DNA from: an uncultured Burkholderiales bacterium
GTDB lineage: Bacteria > Pseudomonadota > Gammaproteobacteria > Burkholderiales > Burkholderiaceae_C
Direction: 5' to 3'
Assembly: GCA_903822825.1 (NCBI GenBank)
Contig: CAIJQQ010000005.1
Span: 1 to 64,000, forward strand
Length of the DNA: 64,000 nucleotides
Below the pieces are notes generated by a model. It worked only from the letters and a program-made list of their open reading frames with translations, was not told where the DNA came from and made no database searches. This document shows, piece after piece, positions 30,383-39,933 of the stretch (its first letter is position 1; each line of letters begins with the position of its first letter). The translations under genes were made by a program, and so were the position numbers.

Positions 30383-31372
30383 TCAGTCGAGCTTGAGCCC
30401 CAAGTCCACCGCCAGCTTGACCCACACAGGCACTTCGGACTCCCAATCCTTGCGGGTGTCGGCGAGGTTTTTGGGCTTGTTGGGGATGGCAAAGGTTTCG
30501 CGCAGTTTGGCGGCCTTCTCGGTGTTGGACCAGGCCACGGCCTCGTCGGCCAGGCGCTTAAGGATAGGCTCAGGCGTGCCCGCAGGGGCCACCAGCGGCA
30601 GGCCGCCTTCAAGCGTCACCAGTTTTTCGGTGTTGCCCTGCTCAGACAAGGTGGGCACATCGGGCAATTTGGGCGAGCGGTAGCTGCCCGTCACGCCAAT
30701 GGCGCGCACGCCCCGGCTGGCCATGGCGTTGAAGGCCTGAAAGCTGCCCACGGCAATTTGCGACTGGCCCGAAGCCACGTCCAGCCACATGGCGGCTTCG
30801 CCCTTGTAGTGCACCGACTGGATCTGCGTGCCATGCTGGCGGTTGGTCTGGTCGGCCACCATGTGCGGGTAAGAGCCCGGCGCGTAGGTGCCCATGGACG
30901 CCGGGTTCTTTTTGGCCCAGGCCACGAACTCGGCCATGTTTTTGGCCGGGATCTTGTCGTGGATGCCCACCACCAGCGGGCCCGACGGAAACACGGTCAC
31001 GGGCGTCAGGTCTTTGTCGAGGTTGTAGGGCAGCTTGCTGTAAAGGATGCGGTTTTGCCAATAGGTGCCAGAGGTGCTCATGCTCAGGGTGTAGCCGTCG
31101 GCAGGCGCTTTGGCCACCGCATCGATGCCAATGATCGCCCCAGCGCCGGGCTTGTTTTCAATGACCACGGGCACGCCCAGCTTGGTGGCCAGGTAGTCGC
31201 CGAAGTTGCGGGCGTAGGCATCGGTCAGGCCGCCAGGCGGAAAGGCCACGATGATCTTGACGGGTTTGGAGGGCCATTTGGCCGCTTGCGCCCAGACCGG
31301 GCCGGTCATGGACATCGCCAAGGTCAGCCCGCTGATCAGGAAAACGGAACGGCGCACAAGAAAGGTGTTCAT
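30383..31372 (-). CDS. Bug/TctC-family periplasmic substrate-binding protein
   Basis: A 329-residue receptor with a signal peptide (FLISGLTLAMSMTGPVWAQA). KWPSKPVKIIVAFPPGGLTD and VVIENKPGAGAIIGIDAVAKAPADGYT are the characteristic Bug strand-loop motifs that bind carboxylates. SYRSPKLPDVPTLSEQG and GLPLVAPAGTPEPIL are also family blocks. These proteins are very abundant in Burkholderiales and usually occur without TctAB membrane genes, as here. It is divergent from an aldehyde dehydrogenase gene; the ligand is unknown. Confidence 0.92.
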   Translation of the reverse strand: MNTFLVRRSVFLISGLTLAMSMTGPVWAQAAKWPSKPVKIIVAFPPGGLTDAYARNFGDYLATKLGVPVVIENKPGAGAIIGIDAVAKAPADGYTLSMSTSGTYWQNRILYSKLPYNLDKDLTPVTVFPSGPLVVGIHDKIPAKNMAEFVAWAKKNPASMGTYAPGSYPHMVADQTNRQHGTQIQSVHYKGEAAMWLDVASGQSQIAVGSFQAFNAMASRGVRAIGVTGSYRSPKLPDVPTLSEQGNTEKLVTLEGGLPLVAPAGTPEPILKRLADEAVAWSNTEKAAKLRETFAIPNKPKNLADTRKDWESEVPVWVKLAVDLGLKLD

Positions 31373-31529
31373 GACTGGCCTTGTTGAAGTGGGTTGACGC
31401 CAGTTTATGGGCCTGCGCTGGCCAAGGACACTGGGGTTTCAACCCATGCATGTCGCCTAGGTGTACAAACAGGTCGGGGTTTGCCCTGTAAAAACGGGTT
31501 CGTTACAACCTCTCTACACAAAGAACACC

Positions 31530-32954
31530 ATGGTCCAACATCTGAAGTTTTACATTGACGGCGCGTGGGTTGAGCCCTCACAGGCCAAAACCCGCACCGT
31601 CATCAACCCCGCCAACGAAAAAGCTTTGTACGACATTGCCCTGGGCAACGCCGATGACGTGAACAAGGCCGTGAACGCCGCACGGCGTGCTTTTGAGACC
31701 TTCAGTCTGACCACCCGCGAAGAGCGGGTGGCCCTCTTGACCCGCATCATCGAGGTCTATAAGACCCGTGCCAAAGACCTGGGCGCAGCGATCTCCGACG
31801 AGATGGGCGCGCCCCTGGCATTTGCCGAGAAGATGCAAGTCGGGGCAGGACTGGGGCACATCGTGGCCACGCTGGGCGTGCTCAAGGATTACGACTTTGA
31901 AGAAACCATCGGCAACGCCGAAGTGGTGCGCGAGCCCATTGGCGTGGTGGGCATGATCACGCCCTGGAACTGGCCGCTGAACCAGATCGCCTGCAAAGTG
32001 GCCCCGGCTTTGGCCGCAGGCTGCACCATGGTGCTCAAGCCTTCCGAATACACCCCCAGCTGCGCGCTGATCTTTGCAGAAATCCTGCACGAAGCGGGTG
32101 TGCCTGCCGGGGTGTTCAACCTCATCAACGGCCTGGGCCCCGATGTGGGCGCCGTCATGAGCGAGCACCCGGGCATCGACATGATGTCCTTCACCGGCTC
32201 GACCCGCGCAGGCATCGACGTGGCGCAGCGCTCGGCCCCCACCGTCAAGCGTGTGAGCCAAGAGTTGGGTGGCAAGTCGGCCAACATCATTTTGGACGAT
32301 GCGGATTTCCAAAAAGCCGTCAGCGGCGGCGTGGCCCATGTGTTCCTGAACTCTGGCCAGTCGTGCAATGCGCCCACGCGGATGCTGGTGCCCCAATCGC
32401 GCATGGACGAGGTCATGGCCATCGCCAAGGCCGTGGCAGACAAGACCAAGGCCGGTGACCCGCGCGCTGACGACACCCAGATGGGCCCCGTGGTCAACGA
32501 AACCCAATGGCACAAGATCCAGGGCCTGATCGCCAAGGGCATCGAGGAAGGCGCCACAGTGGTCGCGGGCGGCCTGGGTCGCCCTGAGGGCTACAGCGCG
32601 GGTTATCTGGTGCGCCCCACCATCTTTGGCAATGTGCGCAACGACATGACCATTGCCCGCGAAGAAGTGTTCGGCCCGGTGCTGGTCATCATCGGTTACG
32701 CCGACGACGAAGACGCAGTCCACATGGCCAACGACACGCCCTATGGCTTGGCCGGTTATGTGTCTGGCGGCGACAAAGACCGCGTGCGCGCTGTGGCCCG
32801 TCGTCTGCGTGCGGGCAACATCAACCTCAACGGTGTGCCCAATGAGCGCACCGCCCCCTTTGGCGGCTACAAGCAGTCGGGCAACGGCCGCGAATGGGGC
32901 CGTTTTGGTCTGGAGGAGTACCTCGAGGTCAAGGCCATCGCAGGCTTCAACTGA
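31530..32954 (+). CDS. NAD(P)-dependent aldehyde dehydrogenase
   Basis: A 474-residue class I/II aldehyde dehydrogenase. MITPWNWPLNQIACKVAPAL is the NAD-binding helix, SFTGSTRAG the cofactor turn, QELGGKSANIIL holds the general base Glu245 and NSGQSCNAPTRM the nucleophile Cys279. EEVFGPVLVII and the C-terminal PFGGYKQSGNGREWG are also intact. ATG 31530 (MVQHLKFYIDGAW) is the family start; the frame is open to 31461. The substrate cannot be read from sequence. It is divergent from the TctC receptor gene. Confidence 0.94.
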   Translation: MVQHLKFYIDGAWVEPSQAKTRTVINPANEKALYDIALGNADDVNKAVNAARRAFETFSLTTREERVALLTRIIEVYKTRAKDLGAAISDEMGAPLAFAEKMQVGAGLGHIVATLGVLKDYDFEETIGNAEVVREPIGVVGMITPWNWPLNQIACKVAPALAAGCTMVLKPSEYTPSCALIFAEILHEAGVPAGVFNLINGLGPDVGAVMSEHPGIDMMSFTGSTRAGIDVAQRSAPTVKRVSQELGGKSANIILDDADFQKAVSGGVAHVFLNSGQSCNAPTRMLVPQSRMDEVMAIAKAVADKTKAGDPRADDTQMGPVVNETQWHKIQGLIAKGIEEGATVVAGGLGRPEGYSAGYLVRPTIFGNVRNDMTIAREEVFGPVLVIIGYADDEDAVHMANDTPYGLAGYVSGGDKDRVRAVARRLRAGNINLNGVPNERTAPFGGYKQSGNGREWGRFGLEEYLEVKAIAGFN

Positions 32955-33211
32955 ACCATGGCCTCTGGCGCATTTTGGGATGCGCCAGAGGCCGCCAGAG
33001 CGCTTCGCCTTCTTTGTGCGACAATGGGCGCAGTTGCAGACCACCAGTTGCTGCAACACCAGCATTTCTGCTGGGGCCTGACCCGGGCAACGCTCAAAAC
33101 AAGCGCCCGCGGTTTCCATGCCCACCCCTTGAGACAGATCGGCCACGACTGGCTGTTGTGATTCCCACAACGGAACGAACCGATCCCATGCGCCAGTGTG
33201 GCGCTCCTTGA

Positions 33212-35017
33212 ATGAACTTTGAAGAATTGAATTTGGCTCCGGCCATCATGCAAGCCGTGCGCGAACTCGGTTACGAAACCCCAACGCCCATCCAGGCACA
33301 AGCCATTCCCGCCGTTCTGGCTGGGCACGACTTGCTCGCTGGCGCCCAAACCGGCACGGGCAAAACCGCCGCGTTCACCTTGCCCATGCTGCACAAGCTG
33401 AGCCTGACTGAGCCCGGCAAAAACCGCTTCGGCGGCAAAGCCATCCGCGCCTTGGTGCTCACACCCACCCGCGAACTCGCGGCGCAGGTCGAAGAGTCTG
33501 TGCGTGATTACGGCAAACACCTCCAGCTCGACTCCACCGTGATCTTTGGTGGTGTGGGCATGAACCCGCAAATCAACCGCGTGAAAAAAGGCGTGGACAT
33601 CCTGGTGGCCACTCCAGGCCGTCTGCTGGACCTGCAAGGCCAGGGCCACCTGGACCTGTCCACGGTCGAGATTTTGGTCCTCGACGAAGCCGACCGCATG
33701 CTGGACATGGGCTTCATCCACGACGTGAAAAAAGTCCTGGCTTTGGTGCCCAAAGACAAGCAAAGCCTGCTGTTCTCGGCCACCTTCAGCGACGAGATAC
33801 GCGAGCTGGCGAGCAACCTGCTCAAAGACCCGCAAAGCATCCAGGTCACACCCCGCAACACCACGGTGCAGCGCATTTCGCAAGTGATCCACCCCGTGGG
33901 CCGCAACAAGAAAAAAGACGTGTTGCTGCACATCATCCAGAAGAACAACTGGAGCCAGGTGCTGGTATTCACCCGCACCAAGTTCGGTGCCAACAATGTG
34001 GCCGACTTTCTGACCAAAAATGGCGTCAAGGCCATGGCCCTGCACGGCAACAAGAGCCAGAGCGCCCGCACACAGGCCCTGGCTGGCTTCAAGAGTGGTG
34101 ACATCCGCGCCTTGGTTGCCACCGACATCGCTGCTCGCGGCATCGACATCGAGGACTTGCCGCACGTTGTGAACTTTGAAATCCCGAACATTTCGGAAGA
34201 CTACGTCCACCGCATAGGCCGAACAGGCCGTGCCGGCGCCGCTGGCGAAGCCGTCAGCTTGGTGTGCCTGGACGAAGAAGGTTTCATGATGGAAATCGAG
34301 CGCTTCACCAAGCAAGAAATTCAGGTGCAGATGCTCGAGGGCTTTGGTCCTGAAGCGGGTGAAGTGGCCGAGCCCATCGCCATGGGTCGCCAGACCTTGT
34401 GGGGCGGCGCAGGCCGCCCACCGAGCCGCGATGTGATGGCCGCAGCCGCTAAGGCCGCACGCCAAGACATGATGCAACGCATCCGCGACAACAAGGTCGC
34501 GGGTGGCGGTGGCGGCGGTCAACGCCCTGCACGCGCCGAAGGCCAAGGTCAGCCCCGGCCATCGCGCAACGGCCCTTCCCCATCACGCCGCAATGGCCCG
34601 CCAGGCGAAGCGCGTTTTGAAGGCCAGGGCGACGGTCGCCGAGAAGGTGGCGGCGGTCGTTTTGACAACCGAGGCGAAGGCCAAGGCCGGGGTCCGCGCA
34701 ACGGGCCTCGCCCCGAAGGCCAGGCCGATGGCCGTGGTCACGGACGCGGCGGTCAAGGCAGTGGGCAAGAGCGCCGCCGCAACGATGGCGACGAATTGCC
34801 ACGCCACATTGACCCCTTGAAAACCACCCAGTTCGCGCGTCTGGATTTGCCCAACCGCAAGCCTGTGCGCAACAGCGGCCAACCTGATCCGACCCGCACC
34901 AGCATCGACAGCCTGGCCAGCGGCGGTCGCCGCCATGGCGGCGGTGGCGGTGGTGGCGGCTACGGTGGTGGTAACCGTGGCGGCAACGGCGGCGGTGGCC
35001 GCGGCTTCGGTCGCTGA
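33212..35017 (+). CDS. rhlE: DEAD-box RNA helicase, RhlE type, with RG-rich tail
   Basis: A 601-residue helicase. The core (about 1-375) has the Q motif ([10 protein letters not shown]), [54 protein letters not shown] and [13 protein letters not shown]. The C-terminal 220 residues are disordered and rich in Arg, Gly, Asn and Gln (RG/RGG repeats ending in a glycine-rich stretch), as in large RhlE proteins that bind RNA and may phase-separate. RhlE helps ribosome and mRNA remodelling, often in the cold. A strong intrinsic terminator follows. Confidence 0.94.
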   Translation: MNFEELNLAPAIMQAVRELGYETPTPIQAQAIPAVLAGHDLLAGAQTGTGKTAAFTLPMLHKLSLTEPGKNRFGGKAIRALVLTPTRELAAQVEESVRDYGKHLQLDSTVIFGGVGMNPQINRVKKGVDILVATPGRLLDLQGQGHLDLSTVEILVLDEADRMLDMGFIHDVKKVLALVPKDKQSLLFSATFSDEIRELASNLLKDPQSIQVTPRNTTVQRISQVIHPVGRNKKKDVLLHIIQKNNWSQVLVFTRTKFGANNVADFLTKNGVKAMALHGNKSQSARTQALAGFKSGDIRALVATDIAARGIDIEDLPHVVNFEIPNISEDYVHRIGRTGRAGAAGEAVSLVCLDEEGFMMEIERFTKQEIQVQMLEGFGPEAGEVAEPIAMGRQTLWGGAGRPPSRDVMAAAAKAARQDMMQRIRDNKVAGGGGGGQRPARAEGQGQPRPSRNGPSPSRRNGPPGEARFEGQGDGRREGGGGRFDNRGEGQGRGPRNGPRPEGQADGRGHGRGGQGSGQERRRNDGDELPRHIDPLKTTQFARLDLPNRKPVRNSGQPDPTRTSIDSLASGGRRHGGGGGGGGYGGGNRGGNGGGGRGFGR

Positions 35018-35041
35018 TCGATTGCGCCCCAGCACCCAAAG

Positions 35042-35070
35042 GAGCCCGATGCATGCGGGCTCTTTTTTTT
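35042..35070 (+). terminator. rho-independent terminator of rhlE
   Basis: GAGCCCG (35042-35048) pairs with CGGGCTC (35056-35062), followed by eight T residues. It lies 24 bp after the rhlE stop and just before the 3' end of the convergent cupin gene. Confidence 0.88.
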
Positions 35071-35076
35071 GTCCAA

Positions 35077-35460
35077 TCAGTCGCGCACGAACAAGGTCAC
35101 CAAAGGGTCGGGGCCGACCTGTTGACTCCAGTGACCATGGATGGTGGGGTCGAACGTTGCGCCCTCGGGCAGCGTGTCGGCCGAATAAAAATGCTCGCCC
35201 GGACCAAAAATGCGCGAGCTGCCGTCTTGCAAAAATATTTCCATCTGACCGTTCAACACAAACAACCATTGGGGTGAACCTGTACAGTGAAAACTGCTGC
35301 GAAAACCGACCGGGCTTCGGCGCAGCTGAAAACCGCCTGAAGGCATCAGCGGCGACAACTGGCTTTGCGGCGTGCCCTCGGTCAAGGGCAGCACTTCTTC
35401 GCGAAAGCGCGCCCGGCCATCGGTGTCGGTGAAGAGAATGACTTTGTTAAAGCGGGTCAT
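35077..35460 (-). CDS. cupin-domain protein
   Basis: A 127-residue single-domain cupin: SSFHCTGSPQWLFVLNGQME is cupin motif 1 (with a reduced metal-ligand set) and FGPGEHFYSADTLPEGATFD leads into motif 2. It starts MTRFNKVILFTDTDGRARFR. Close relatives are annotated only as cupin proteins. It may bind a small metabolite; enzyme activity is not evident. It is convergent with rhlE. Confidence 0.8.
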   Translation of the reverse strand: MTRFNKVILFTDTDGRARFREEVLPLTEGTPQSQLSPLMPSGGFQLRRSPVGFRSSFHCTGSPQWLFVLNGQMEIFLQDGSSRIFGPGEHFYSADTLPEGATFDPTIHGHWSQQVGPDPLVTLFVRD

Positions 35461-36044
35461 GACAGCCGTTCCATGAGGATCAAGATGCCGTGATTGTCAC
35501 AGAGCACGATGCATAAGCGGCATCTGCGCGGCCGCCTCTCCAATTTGAGCACGTGGAGTGCGCACGGTGGTCAGCAGCGACTGCATCGGTTTGACGAAAG
35601 CCCACGCAATGCTGCGCGTCTTCGCGCTTTGGCGCAGTCAGGTCCAACAGGTGCACACAGGACTTCTGGCTGATGTGCATGCGGTTGCGGGGGCGGGTGG
35701 CCGTGTGTGGTCCAGACCTGTCACCCAAAAACCTGCCAAGCGGTGCAGCAGTTGATCTTCTTGACAGGGGCAGTGATGGGTCACGCCCATCCGGGTCTGG
35801 TAGCCGCCTGAGTGCAGGATTTATGCATCTTGGAGGAGGAATCTGGGCCGTTGGGCAAGGGTTAATCCAGAGAAAAATCCAGTGCATGACCCTCTAGGAT
35901 AGGGCTATCCCAAATTTTGAGGCGAAGTTCTTCACAAATCATGAGAAACCCTGATTTGAATGGGGATGGACAAAATCCTCGCTTTTTATTTTTTGATTTG
36001 ATTGGACATCACTGTCCAATACCTGTTTTCAACTGGAGATTCAC
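35461..36044. other. 584-bp intergenic region upstream of the sugar-acid operon
   Basis: No credible gene is seen. A minus-strand frame around 35500-35620 reads TRSIAWAFVKPMQSLLTTVR then PRAQIGEAAAQMPLMHRAL before a stop, which looks like the end of a protein, but nothing upstream continues it; it may be a gene remnant. The right part becomes AT-rich (35930-36000) and holds the likely promoter. It contains a GGATAG-GG-CTATCC dyad at 35897-35910 and a perfect dyad at 36001-36020. Confidence 0.5.
36001..36020. promoter_or_regulatory. 20-bp perfect dyad, probable operator of the sugar-acid operon
   Basis: ATTGGACA-TCAC-TGTCCAAT is a perfect inverted repeat with 8-bp arms. It lies 24 bp before the GTG start of the first catabolic gene and downstream of an AT-rich stretch, a repressor position. 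GntR- or IclR-type regulators bind such sites; no regulator gene is in the cluster. Confidence 0.6.
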
Positions 36045-37004
36045 GTGTCCAAACCCGATGTTCTGGCTGTAGCCAAACTCCACCCGTTCTATCAAAAAGC
36101 ATTGGAATCGGTCTACACCGTGCACGACCGCACCCACATCACCGACCCGGCCGCCTTTGCCGCGCTCGCCCCGCGCATCGTCGGCGTAGCGTGCACGGGC
36201 GAGGCCAGCGCGCCGCGCAGTTTGCTGTCGCAGTTGCCCAACGCCAAAGTGGTGTCGGTGTTTGGCGTGGGCTACGACGGCGTGGATGTGCAAGCAGCCA
36301 TCGAGCACGGCATTCCCGTAACCCACACGCCCGATGTGCTCACGGACGATGTGGCCGATCTGGCCATGGGCCTGGTGCTGTCGGTCGGTCGCACCATTCC
36401 CCAAGCAGACCAGTTTGTGCGTTCAGGCGATTGGCCCCGAGGTCCGATCACCTTGGGCCGCAAGGTCTCTGGCGCGCGTCTGGGCATCGTCGGCTTGGGC
36501 CGCATTGGCAAAGCCATCGCGCAGCGGGCCAGCGGTTTTGGCATGTCGATTACCTACACCGCCCGCACCGAAAAGCCCGACTCCGGTTTCAAGTACTTCC
36601 CCTCGGCGGCCGAGCTGGCTGCGAACGTGGATTTTCTGGTGGTCATCACGCCTGGCGGCGCAGGCACCAAACACCTGATCAACGCCGATGTGCTCCAGGC
36701 CTTGGGGCCACGTGGCTTTTTGATCAACGTGGCGCGTGGCAGCGTGGTCGATGAGGAGGCGCTGATCATCGCCCTGCAAAACGGCACCATTGCAGGCGCA
36801 GGCTTGGATGTGTTCGCGAACGAACCCCATGTGCCCGAAGCCCTCTGGCGCATGCACAACGTGGTGCTCACACCCCACATGGCCAGCGCCACCACCGAAA
36901 CCCGTCAAGCCATGGCCGATCTGGCATTTGCCAATATGCAGGCCGGCACTTCGGGCCAGCCCCTGCGCACGCCCGTGCCCGAATGCGCGGCGCGGGAGTT
37001 GTGA
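36045..37004 (+). CDS. D-isomer-specific 2-hydroxyacid dehydrogenase
   Basis: A 319-residue NAD(P)-dependent dehydrogenase that reduces 2-keto acids or 2-keto sugar acids (2-ketogluconate reductase / hydroxypyruvate reductase group). The Rossmann motif is LGIVGLGRIGKAIAQRA. NVARGSVVDEEAL holds the catalytic Arg and AGLDVFANEP the Glu; LTPHMASAT holds the catalytic His. It starts with GTG, preceded by GGAG at 6 nt. It is the first gene of the sugar-acid cluster. Confidence 0.92.
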   Translation: MSKPDVLAVAKLHPFYQKALESVYTVHDRTHITDPAAFAALAPRIVGVACTGEASAPRSLLSQLPNAKVVSVFGVGYDGVDVQAAIEHGIPVTHTPDVLTDDVADLAMGLVLSVGRTIPQADQFVRSGDWPRGPITLGRKVSGARLGIVGLGRIGKAIAQRASGFGMSITYTARTEKPDSGFKYFPSAAELAANVDFLVVITPGGAGTKHLINADVLQALGPRGFLINVARGSVVDEEALIIALQNGTIAGAGLDVFANEPHVPEALWRMHNVVLTPHMASATTETRQAMADLAFANMQAGTSGQPLRTPVPECAAREL

Positions 37005-37045
37005 GCCCAGCCCCAACTCGGCAAACCAATAGAAGTCCCATAGCC

Positions 37046-37168
37046 ATGCGCACGACCCCTTTGCGCCTGATCGTCATGCCCTTCCTGGCATCACAGGTGC
37101 TGGTGATGGGTGCGCTCTTTGCCGTCCCAAGCTTGGTGATGCCTCCTCTTCAATGGTTGATGCGATGA
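37046..37168 (+). CDS. 40-residue putative membrane micro-protein
   Basis: The frame encodes MRTTPLRLIVMPFLASQVLV followed by MGALFAVPSLVMPPLQWLMR. One hydrophobic helix spans about residues 7-32. Its TGA overlaps the ATG (37165) of the following SDR gene by 4 nt, as in coupled operon genes, and it fills an otherwise empty 160-bp gap. The Shine-Dalgarno is poor (AGAAG). It may be a real small protein or a leader for coupled translation of the SDR. Confidence 0.4.
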   Translation: MRTTPLRLIVMPFLASQVLVMGALFAVPSLVMPPLQWLMR

Positions 37169-37932
37169 ATGTTCTGAACTCTTTCAATTTATCGGGCCAA
37201 CGCGCCCTGATCACGGGCTCTTCGGCCGGTATTGGCCTGGCTCTGGCCGAAGCCTTGGCGCAGGCAGGGGCCCATGTCATCTTGAATGGCCGCACGGCCA
37301 GCAAAGTGGAGGCTGCTGCGCAGACCTTGAAGGCACAAAACTTGTCGGTCAGCACCTTGGTGTTTGACGTGACCGATGCCGACAGCGTGCGCGCCTCCGT
37401 GGAACAGATCGAGGCTGTAGGCCCGATTGACATCCTGGTCAACAACGCGGGCATGCAAATTCGCGGTCCGCTGCACGAGTATGCTGACAGCGACTGGCAC
37501 ACCATCATGAAGACCAACCTGGACAGCGTTTACTACGTGGGACAGTCGGTGGCCAAAAAGATGATCCCGCGTGGACGCGGCAAGATCATCAACATCTGTT
37601 CGGTGCAAAGTGAGCTGGGTCGCCCCGGCATCGCGCCCTACAGCGCCACCAAGGGTGCGGTGAAGATGCTCACCAAAGGCATGGCGATTGACTGGGGCCA
37701 GTTTGGCATCAACGTCAACGGCATTGGTCCGGGCTATTTCAAGACCGAACTGAGTCAGAAGCTGGTCGATGACCCCACGTTCAGCAGCTGGCTGGTCGGC
37801 CGCACACCGAGCCGCCGTTGGGGCGATGTCGAGGACCTGGGCGGCGCGGCCGTGTTTTTGGCCTCGGACGCCTCTCGCTTTGTGAACGGCCACATCCTCT
37901 ACGTCGACGGCGGCGTCACTGCCACACTCTAA
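37165..37932 (+). CDS. SDR oxidoreductase, gluconate 5-dehydrogenase (IdnO)-like
   Basis: A 255-residue short-chain dehydrogenase. The cofactor motif is LITGSSAGIGLALAEAL, with NGRTASK at the end of the second strand, NNAGMQIRGPL, and the catalytic Ser/Tyr/Lys in CSVQSELGRPGIAPYSATKG. The sequence resembles IdnO, which reduces 5-ketogluconate to gluconate. I prefer ATG 37165, which overlaps the stop of the micro-ORF; ATG 37153 is the alternative. With the IdnD-like gene downstream it would convert L-idonate or a related acid to D-gluconate. Confidence 0.85.
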   Translation: MNVLNSFNLSGQRALITGSSAGIGLALAEALAQAGAHVILNGRTASKVEAAAQTLKAQNLSVSTLVFDVTDADSVRASVEQIEAVGPIDILVNNAGMQIRGPLHEYADSDWHTIMKTNLDSVYYVGQSVAKKMIPRGRGKIINICSVQSELGRPGIAPYSATKGAVKMLTKGMAIDWGQFGINVNGIGPGYFKTELSQKLVDDPTFSSWLVGRTPSRRWGDVEDLGGAAVFLASDASRFVNGHILYVDGGVTATL

Positions 37933-37957
37933 AAACCTTTTTCTCAAAGACCGCGCC

Positions 37958-38998
37958 ATGAAATCCCTTGTCTGCCATTCGGCCAAAGACCTGCGCATCG
38001 AACACACCGAACTGCCCACTTTGGGCGAACACCAATTGCGCGTGAATGTGGCCTACGGCGGCATTTGCGGCTCGGACCTGCATTACTACCAGCACGGCGG
38101 CTTTGGCACAGTGCGCATCAAGCAGCCCATTGCACTGGGCCATGAAATTTCGGGCGTGGTTGAAGGTGTGGGCGCGGGTGTGATCGGTGTTCCCCAAGGC
38201 CAGCGCATCGCCATCTCGCCCTCGCGCCCCTGTGGCCACTGCCGCTTTTGCCAAGCGGGCCAACACAACCATTGCCTCCACATGCGCTTTTACGGCAGCG
38301 CCATGCCTTTTCCGCACATCCAAGGCGCGTTTTCTGAGCAACTGATCATCGAGGGCTACCAAGCCCACCCAATTGCCGACCACCTGAGCCTGTCTGAGGC
38401 CGCTTTGGCCGAGCCATTGTCGGTGGGCTTGCACGCCATCCAGCGAGCAGGCAGCGTGCTGGGCAAGCAGGTGTTGGTGACCGGTTGCGGGCCGATTGGC
38501 TCGCTGCTCATTGGCGCTTTGCGCCGAGCCGGTGCGGCCTGCATCGTGGCGGCCGACATCGCTGACTTGCCGCTCAAGTGCGCCAAGCAAATGGGCGCTG
38601 ACGAGACCATCAACCTCAAGACCGATGCAGCAGCGCTGGACAAATACAAAGTCGACAAGGGCCAGTTTGATGCCGTGTTCGAAGCCTCGGGCAGCGAAGC
38701 CGCTTTGCGCGTGGGTCTGGACACCATCGCGCCGCGTGGCGTGCTGGTCACCGTGGGCATGGGCGGCGACGTTAGCCTGCCCATGTCGCAATTGGTGGCC
38801 AAAGAAGTGGACCTGCGCGGCACCTTCCGCTTCCATGCAGAATTTGCCACTGCCGTGCGCTTTTTGAACGAAGGCTTGGTCAACGGCAAACCGGTCATCA
38901 CCGGCATCTTGCCTGTGGAGCGCGCCATTGAAGCATTCGACTTGGCCGCCGACAAAAGCCAGTCGCTCAAGGTACAGATTTCTTTTCAAAACGCCTGA
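37958..38998 (+). CDS. L-idonate 5-dehydrogenase (IdnD)-like zinc dehydrogenase
   Basis: A 346-residue zinc-dependent medium-chain dehydrogenase. GGICGSDLHYYQHGGFGTVR holds the catalytic Cys and the IdnD/sorbitol-type pattern, LGHEISGVVEGVG the catalytic His. CGHCRFCQAGQHNHC gives the four structural-zinc cysteines. VLVTGCGPIGSLLIGALRRAG is the NAD site. It would oxidise C5 of L-idonate or a similar sugar acid. It lies between the IdnO-like gene and another SDR. Confidence 0.88.
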   Translation: MKSLVCHSAKDLRIEHTELPTLGEHQLRVNVAYGGICGSDLHYYQHGGFGTVRIKQPIALGHEISGVVEGVGAGVIGVPQGQRIAISPSRPCGHCRFCQAGQHNHCLHMRFYGSAMPFPHIQGAFSEQLIIEGYQAHPIADHLSLSEAALAEPLSVGLHAIQRAGSVLGKQVLVTGCGPIGSLLIGALRRAGAACIVAADIADLPLKCAKQMGADETINLKTDAAALDKYKVDKGQFDAVFEASGSEAALRVGLDTIAPRGVLVTVGMGGDVSLPMSQLVAKEVDLRGTFRFHAEFATAVRFLNEGLVNGKPVITGILPVERAIEAFDLAADKSQSLKVQISFQNA

Positions 38999-39039
38999 AA
39001 ATCTGGTTTTTTTCCAGCCCACTTTAGAAAGTTCTCACC

Positions 39040-39789
39040 ATGTCCCAAATCGCCCTCGTCACGGGTGCCAGCTCAGGCATCGGCAAAGCTTGCGCTCTGG
39101 CCCTGCTCAAAGAAGGCTGGCAAGTCGTTTTGGTCGGTCGCCGCGCCGATGCGCTGGCCGCTGCAGTGGCCGAAGCGGGCCCCAACGCTGGCCACGCCCA
39201 CGCGATGCCGACCGACCTGTCCAAAGAACCCGAAGTCAAAGCGCTGTTTGAGCAGATCCGCGCGCGCTTTGGACGTCTCGATTTGGTGTTCAACAACGCG
39301 GGCATCTCCCTGCCTTACGCCTTGCCGGGCGACCTGTCTGGTGACGAATGGCGCCGGGCCGTGGACATCAACCTGAACGGCGCGTTCTACACCTTGTCTT
39401 ACGCCTTCAAGCTGATGCAAGAGCAAAGCCCGCAAGGCGGCCGCATCATCAATAACGGCTCGATCTCGGCGCATGTGCCCCGCCCTGGCTCGATCGCTTA
39501 CACCGCCACCAAGCACGCTGTTTCTGGCCTGACCCGAGCCGCCTCACTGGACGGCCGGCCCTACAGCATCGCGGTGGGCCAGATCGACATTGGCAACGTC
39601 GCGTCGGACATGACCGAGCGCATGGCCAAAGGCGTGCACCAGGCTGACCTGAGCATCAAGGCCGAGCCGCGCATGGACATGTCAGCTGTGGTCGAGACCT
39701 TCCTGACCATGGCTCGTCTGCCCTTGTCGGCCAACATTTTGTTCACCACCGTGATGGCCACCAACATGCCCTTCGTCGGTCGCGGCTGA
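39040..39789 (+). CDS. SDR family oxidoreductase
   Basis: A 249-residue classical SDR. IALVTGASSGIGKACALALL is the cofactor site with VVLVGRRADAL after it, VFNNAGISLPYALPG the NNAG motif, and NNGSISAHVPRPGSIAYTAT-K the catalytic Ser-Tyr-Lys. It is probably active on a sugar acid, given its place at the end of the dehydrogenase group. About 145 bp separate it from the ABC transporter genes, with no clear terminator. Confidence 0.88.
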   Translation: MSQIALVTGASSGIGKACALALLKEGWQVVLVGRRADALAAAVAEAGPNAGHAHAMPTDLSKEPEVKALFEQIRARFGRLDLVFNNAGISLPYALPGDLSGDEWRRAVDINLNGAFYTLSYAFKLMQEQSPQGGRIINNGSISAHVPRPGSIAYTATKHAVSGLTRAASLDGRPYSIAVGQIDIGNVASDMTERMAKGVHQADLSIKAEPRMDMSAVVETFLTMARLPLSANILFTTVMATNMPFVGRG

Positions 39790-39933
39790 TCCTCTTCCCT
39801 GTCCAAGCCCGTTGATGGCACCGTAGATACCCCTATGGTTTCAGCATGTTTTGGTGCCTAAACTTTTGATTGCAGCATCACCAGACACCGTGGGGTCTTC
39901 GGTTTTTGTGGCAATTTTTCAGGAACCCATCGA

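Noticed and set aside
31578-33170. Long minus-strand open frame of 530 codons
   Set aside because: It is antisense to the aldehyde dehydrogenase gene, whose catalytic residues are intact; the frame carries no motif.
32867-34546. Minus-strand open frame of 559 codons
   Set aside because: It runs antisense to rhlE and across an intergenic gap; no domain is recognisable.
35480-35887. Minus-strand open frame in the gap before the sugar-acid operon
   Set aside because: No ribosome-binding site or family match; at best it overlaps a short remnant of another reading frame.
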